Assembly (NCBI GenBank): GCA_903854365.1
Contig: CAINWE010000334.1
Location: 1-6,648, forward strand
DNA: 6,648 nt
Reading direction: 5' to 3'
Source: Oligoflexia bacterium
GTDB taxonomy: Bacteria > Bdellovibrionota > UBA1018
The translations under genes were made by a program, and so were the position numbers. The notes below the pieces were generated by a model, which was not told where the DNA came from, did no database searches, and was given only the letters and a program-made list of their open reading frames with translations. Below, piece by piece: positions 5,694 through 6,648 of this stretch. Every line of letters starts with the position of its first letter. Position 1 is the first letter of the stretch.

Positions 5694-6050
5694 ATGGACA
5701 CGAATCCGTGCGTCAAATGCGGTGCTTGTTGCTCGTATTTTCGAGTTGAATTTTATTGGCGAGAAGCAGAGAAAAATTCGGAACACCAAGTACCCATCAA
5801 GTTGACTGAGGACATCAACGATTTCAAAAGAGGGATGAAGGGAACACAAGAAAAAAACGGCAATCGCTGTGTCGCGCTGCAAGGCAAGGTCGGCAAATGT
5901 GTCAGCTGTGCGATCTACACTAACCGTTCCACCCCTTGCCGACGGTTTCAAGCATCCTATACAGACGGCAAACCCAACAAACGTTGCGACGAAGCGCGAG
6001 CCGCCCACGGACTCAAACCTTTAAATCGACCCGAGCGACTCACCGACTAA
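5694..6050 (+). CDS. ykgJ: YkgJ-family cysteine cluster protein
   Basis: This is a 118-residue cytoplasmic protein of the CxxCxxCC family, thought from its cysteine pattern to chelate zinc or iron; its exact biochemical role is not established. Seen: NPCVKCGACCSYFRVEFYW at residues 4-22 with Cys6, Cys9, Cys12 and Cys13, then Cys59 in NRCVALQG, Cys69 and Cys72 in KCVSCAIY, Cys82 in TPCRRF, and Cys98 in RCDEAR. The order and spacing, including the FYWxEAE and IYxxRxxxCRxF blocks, match E. coli-type YkgJ as I remember it, and the length is normal. The start is set by GGGGGAG at 5681-5687, six bases before the ATG; a TTG at 5670 is upstream of that site and rejected. Cys69 is an extra cysteine between the usual ones. 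The AT-rich stretch 5641-5670 just upstream probably holds its promoter. The gene ends 4 bases from the convergent TolC-family gene. Confidence 0.9.
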   Translation: MDTNPCVKCGACCSYFRVEFYWREAEKNSEHQVPIKLTEDINDFKRGMKGTQEKNGNRCVALQGKVGKCVSCAIYTNRSTPCRRFQASYTDGKPNKRCDEARAAHGLKPLNRPERLTD

Positions 6051-6054
6051 CCCA

Positions 6055-6648
6055 TCATTTTAACATATTCTTAAACTTTGACTCGTCTTTAGCGTCATTC
6101 AAAATCGAATGCCCCATCACCAAATCAAGGCTCGATAACGCCTCCGCGGCTCCAATCTGAGCATGAATGACACCTGCGCGAGCTCGGAACAAATCTCGCT
6201 CCGCATCCAAGAACTCAGAATGAGTTTTTGTGCCTGCCTTCACGGAGATCCCGGCTAATCGAACACTTTCCTCAGATTGCTCTACGGATCTTTGGCGTGC
6301 CTTAAACAAATGGACTTGATAAAAATAACGACGTTTCGTCGTTTCAAAATCGGTCACCGCATCCATCCGCATCTTAAAGGTCCACTCGGTTTTGAGTTTG
6401 GCTTGCGCATCCGCTTGAACCTTTCGAGCAATCGACCCCCCCCCGTCAAACAGGTTCCAACTCACTCTGAGTCCAAAACTATAGGCGTTTTGCATCCCTT
6501 GAGTGGGTAAAACCAGAGGACTAAAGTTTCCCCCGTAGCCATAAAACTGATCGATCGCAAAAAGCGATACTTTTGGCACAAGCGACCCCCACGCCCCAGC
6601 GCTCAGGTGATCAGCTGCAGCCTCGCGTTTACTTTGAGCTTGAAAGTC
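6055..6648 (-). CDS. TolC-family outer membrane protein, C-terminal part (5' end outside the window)
   Basis: This frame is open from the last base of the window to a TGA at 6055-6057, giving the final 197 residues. A GTG at 6579 is in frame but internal, because the upstream reading (SKREAAADHLSAGAWGSLVPKVSLF) continues the family pattern. Seen: a helix ending in an L-x-P-K-V-S-L strand entry; a Gly/Tyr-rich segment, likely the second beta-barrel hairpin; then VSWNLFDGGGSIARK, the hallmark start of the second coiled-coil half; and later VKAGTKTHSEFLDAERDLFR, the matching AGxxxxxExLDA block. TolC-type proteins form trimeric outer-membrane tunnels for tripartite efflux or type I secretion. The partner pump and adaptor genes are not in the window and could lie upstream of this gene, beyond 6648. 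The short tail after VMGHSI is typical of simple family members. Confidence 0.88.
   Translation of the reverse strand, partial: DFQAQSKREAAADHLSAGAWGSLVPKVSLFAIDQFYGYGGNFSPLVLPTQGMQNAYSFGLRVSWNLFDGGGSIARKVQADAQAKLKTEWTFKMRMDAVTDFETTKRRYFYQVHLFKARQRSVEQSEESVRLAGISVKAGTKTHSEFLDAERDLFRARAGVIHAQIGAAEALSSLDLVMGHSILNDAKDESKFKNMLK

Overview
The window is ordinary protein-coding chromosome from a Gram-negative (diderm) bacterium. A TolC-family outer-membrane protein and an exported lytic transglycosylase both imply an outer membrane and periplasm. Base composition is near 50% GC. Several genes have clear Shine-Dalgarno sites. Genes are closely packed and change strand often. The mix of a recognisable core with several unrecognised small membrane proteins would fit a Bdellovibrionota or deltaproteobacterial-type genome, but this is a weak guess because no marker gene is present. 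I see no rRNA, tRNA, CRISPR array, transposase or phage gene.

Positions 1-922: the 3' end of a gene for a probably secreted beta-rich (Ig-like) protein converges on a hotdog-fold PaaI-type thioesterase (minus strand). The thioesterase is divergent from a stand-alone nicotinamide-nucleotide amidase, pncC (plus). Positions 1481-1725 form an AT-rich gap with an 8-bp inverted repeat and a weak terminator. Then comes an exported SLT-family lytic transglycosylase (1726-2475, plus).

Positions 2476-4373 hold mostly unrecognised genes. There is a small membrane protein (minus), and an unfamiliar 342-residue protein with an HExxH motif (plus) whose 5' end overlaps the small gene head to head. A 49-residue single-pass membrane protein (3671-3820, minus) shares the four bases of its stop region with the stop of the 342-residue gene. 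A 108-residue two-helix membrane protein (minus) is divergent from a 293-residue multi-pass membrane protein (4374-5255, plus). The 293-residue gene ends at a strong rho-independent terminator (5331-5360).

Positions 5256-5693 look empty at first sight. On the minus strand they contain a promoter-like sequence, a consensus GGAGG ribosome-binding site and a 63-codon ORF for a very basic protein that ends inside the terminator. The last two genes converge with a 4-base gap: ykgJ, a cysteine-cluster (CxxCxxCC) protein on plus, and the C-terminal part of a TolC-family outer-membrane factor on minus, which runs off the window end.

Functionally, the recognised genes cover envelope work (peptidoglycan cleavage, outer-membrane export) and housekeeping (pyridine nucleotide salvage, acyl-thioester hydrolysis). 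They do not form one pathway. I found no clear new multi-gene system. The best leads are the HExxH protein and the two very small genes at 3671-3820 and 5358-5549.
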